Assembly (NCBI GenBank): GCA_028819955.1
Contig: JAPPKP010000156.1
Coordinates: 1-15,471, forward strand
Direction of reading: 5' to 3'
Source of the DNA: Rhodospirillaceae bacterium
GTDB taxonomy: Bacteria > Pseudomonadota > Alphaproteobacteria > UBA828
DNA: 15,471 nt
This document shows, in pieces, positions 13,460 to 15,471 of this stretch. Both the position numbers and the translations under genes were made by a program. Each line of letters starts with the position of its first letter. The first letter of the stretch is position 1. The notes beneath the pieces were generated by a model that saw only the letters and a program-made list of their open reading frames with translations, was not told where the DNA came from and made no database searches.

Positions 13460-15471
13460 TCAGAGCTTGCGGGCCTGGCGGTGACCTTCGTAGACCGCCT
13501 CGTAGGCGGTGCGGGGCGCGGTGGCGTCGCCGATGGTCTCGACCGAGACGCCTCGCGCAGCAACCGCATCGTGCAGCGCGTTCTCCGAGCGCCGGCCGGT
13601 CGCCATGACGATCCAGTCGGCCTCGATCGTCCGCTCCGCCTCGCCGTGGTGAACGTTGTAGAGCGTCACCTTGTCGCCCTCGATACGGCGGACGAAGTGA
13701 TCGACGCAGACCGTCACCCCGGTCTGGTAGAGCTTGGGCAGAATCCAGTCGAGATAGACGTCGAGGATGGTCTCCATGCCGATCATGGGCCAGCGGGTGA
13801 CCAGCGTGACGTCATCGGCGCCGCCCTCCTTGCAGGCGACGGCGGTGAGCGGCGCCACGACGTCGCAGAGGTCGTCCAGCACCATGACCTTGCCGCGCGG
13901 CCGGGCCTGGCCCTGCGCCACCGCATCCCAGCCCACGCAGTTGCCGGTCTCCCAGCCGGGGAGCGGGTCGCCGGTCCAACCCTGGAAGCCGTCGACCGCG
14001 ACGGAGGATCCCGTGGCCACCACCACGTGATCGGGCTTCACCGCCTCGAGCGCCTGGTCCAGGTCCTCCTCCGTGACCGGTGCGCCGGTGACGATCCGGG
14101 TGCCGTTCTTCTCGGCCTGCGCCGCGAGCCAGCGGCCGATCTCGCCGTACTCGGCACGGGTCGGCAGCAGCGCCTGCACCCGCACATGGCCGCCGGTCTC
14201 GCCCTCGGCCTCGTAGAGCGTCACGTCGTGGCCGCGGGCCGAGGCGATGCGCGCGTACTCCAGCCCGGCCGGGCCGCCGCCGATGACCAGCACCGACTTG
14301 GGGTCGGCCACCTTGACCAGCGTGCCCTCGCCCCAGGCCTCCTCGCGCCCCACCGCGGGATTGTAGATGCACTGCACCCGCCCGCCCCGGCTCACGCTCT
14401 TCCAGCAGAAGTTGGCGGCAACGCATGAGCGAATGTCGTCGGTGCGGTCCTCCTGCGCCTTCTTGGCCCAGTGGGGGTCGGTGAAGAGCTGGCGCGCGAG
14501 GCAGATGGCATCGCCGTCGCCCGCCCCCAGAAGTTGCTCCGCAACGTCCGGTGTGGTGATGCGGCCGACCAGGAGCACCGGCTTCGACGAAACCTCGCGA
14601 ATCTTGCGGGCGTAGCCCCGCTCCCAGCCCGCCTCGAACTCCATCGGCGTGTGGATGAAGGCGTGATGCACGCCGGCCGAGACGTCGACAAAATCGATAT
14701 CGGCCCGCGTCTCGATTTCGGCGACGATATCGCGCACGTCGTCGATTTCGAGATCGCCCGGCCAGAAGGAGGTCGAGTTGATGCGGTAGCCGACGAACTT
14801 GTCGTCGCCAGCGGCGGCCCGCATCCGCTTCAATGCCTCGACGGGGAAGCGCAGGCGGTTCTCCTGAGAGCCGCCCCAGCGGTCGGTGCGCTTGTTGTAG
14901 AGCGGCGAGATGAACTGCCAGGGCAGGTAGCCGTGGCTGAGATGGAGCTCGACGCCGTCGAGCCCCGCCGCAAACGCGCGGGCCGCGGCGCTGCCGAAGG
15001 CCTCCAGCAGCTCCTCGATCTCGTCTTCGTCCAGCTCCTTGGGCGTGGACGCGCCGGGGAATTCGCCCAAGGGCACCTGGCTGGGCGAGAGCGTGTACCA
15101 GGTCGCGTCCGGGTCGTATGTGGCCTCCTGCTTGAAGGTGGGGAAGCCGCGCACGCCCGAGTGCCAGAGCTGGATCGCGAGCTTACAGCCCTCGGCGTGG
15201 ACCGCGTCCGCAATCTTGGATAACGGCTCAATCTGCCGGTCGTCGAAGAGCTGCGGCATGAGCAGCGGCGCCATGATCGAGCTCTTGTGGACATGGGTTC
15301 CGCCGATGATGATGAGGCCGACGCCTCCCTCCGCGCGCTCCCGGTAGTAGTGGGTGGCCATGTCGATGAATAGACCGTTCCACGGGTCGGAGACCCAGCT
15401 CGGGCAGGTCGGCGGAAACACCACCCGGTTCTTGATCGTGGTGTTGCGAATCTTCCATTCCGAGAAAAGCC
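13460..15471 (-). CDS. NADH:flavin oxidoreductase, OYE/2,4-dienoyl-CoA reductase/trimethylamine dehydrogenase type (5' partial)
   Basis: The frame stays open to the window edge: upstream of a GTG at 15424 it encodes LFSEWKIRNTTIKNRV, the normal start of this family, so only a few residues are missing. About 669 residues are visible, near the length of FadH. Order of parts: an OYE-type FMN TIM barrel (to about base 14430) with HLSHGYLPWQFISPLYNKRTDRWGGSQENRLRF, a cysteine segment (14369-14425), then FAD- and NAD(P)-binding folds starting at VLVIGGGPAGLEYA and ending with WIVMATGRRSEN. The cysteine segment reads C-x5-C-x11-C; the second Cys of the usual CxxCxxC(x)...C 4Fe-4S motif is Ala (codon GCC, 14414-14416). 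Relatives reduce enoyl-CoA/enoate double bonds or demethylate amines. The substrate is unknown; a DUF1330 gene follows 48 nt downstream. Confidence 0.92.
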   Translation of the reverse strand, partial: LFSEWKIRNTTIKNRVVFPPTCPSWVSDPWNGLFIDMATHYYRERAEGGVGLIIIGGTHVHKSSIMAPLLMPQLFDDRQIEPLSKIADAVHAEGCKLAIQLWHSGVRGFPTFKQEATYDPDATWYTLSPSQVPLGEFPGASTPKELDEDEIEELLEAFGSAAARAFAAGLDGVELHLSHGYLPWQFISPLYNKRTDRWGGSQENRLRFPVEALKRMRAAAGDDKFVGYRINSTSFWPGDLEIDDVRDIVAEIETRADIDFVDVSAGVHHAFIHTPMEFEAGWERGYARKIREVSSKPVLLVGRITTPDVAEQLLGAGDGDAICLARQLFTDPHWAKKAQEDRTDDIRSCVAANFCWKSVSRGGRVQCIYNPAVGREEAWGEGTLVKVADPKSVLVIGGGPAGLEYARIASARGHDVTLYEAEGETGGHVRVQALLPTRAEYGEIGRWLAAQAEKNGTRIVTGAPVTEEDLDQALEAVKPDHVVVATGSSVAVDGFQGWTGDPLPGWETGNCVGWDAVAQGQARPRGKVMVLDDLCDVVAPLTAVACKEGGADDVTLVTRWPMIGMETILDVYLDWILPKLYQTGVTVCVDHFVRRIEGDKVTLYNVHHGEAERTIEADWIVMATGRRSENALHDAVAARGVSVETIGDATAPRTAYEAVYEGHRQARKL

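Noticed and set aside
13481..14428. Forward open frame of 315 codons opposite the flavoprotein gene
   Set aside because: Composition is typical of antisense to high-GC codons; the reverse frame encodes a recognisable OYE/FadH-type enzyme.

Overview
The window is GC-rich, protein-dense DNA with tight gene spacing, most like a chromosomal accessory or metabolic region of an alphaproteobacterium. That assignment is an inference from gene content and base composition; there is no rRNA or marker gene to fix it. No tRNA, rRNA, CRISPR array or complete insertion sequence was seen.

Left part (1-8985). A forward run begins with a 5'-truncated CobW-type metal/GTPase protein, then an amidase-signature hydrolase and a cysteine hydrolase of the N-carbamoylsarcosine amidase/maleamate amidase type. 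It meets, tail to tail with overlapping stop codons, a reverse pair: a luciferase-like flavin/F420 oxidoreductase followed by a protein-L-isoaspartate methyltransferase. Divergent from that pair is a tight forward operon: an NtaA/SnaA-type FMNH2 monooxygenase, an HpaB-type FADH2 hydroxylase and an enamidase-like amidohydrolase (7-nt gap, then a GTGA start/stop overlap). Together, two reduced-flavin oxygenases, a lactam/enamide hydrolase and two amide hydrolases look like a pathway that oxidises, opens and deaminates an N-heterocycle or cyclic amide. The substrate cannot be read from sequence, and no flavin reductase, transporter or regulator is present here.

Middle part (9002-10760). A Phd/VapC toxin-antitoxin pair is preceded by a strikingly AT-rich, perfect 39-bp inverted-repeat operator. 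A glutathione S-transferase follows, then a small scar in which the last codons of a second vapC copy abut the N-terminal codons of an IS1595-type transposase.

Right part (10758-15471). There is a second, divergent Pcm methyltransferase, a forward PlsB-like glycerol-phosphate acyltransferase with one N-terminal membrane helix, and a reverse pair: a large OYE/FadH/trimethylamine-dehydrogenase-type flavoprotein (cut off at the window edge) followed by a DUF1330 protein. The flavoprotein lacks one of the four cysteines expected for its Fe-S cluster.

The best candidate for an undescribed system is the flavin-oxygenase/enamidase/amidase cluster. The enamidase-like protein has Gln in place of the first His of the usual HxH metal motif.
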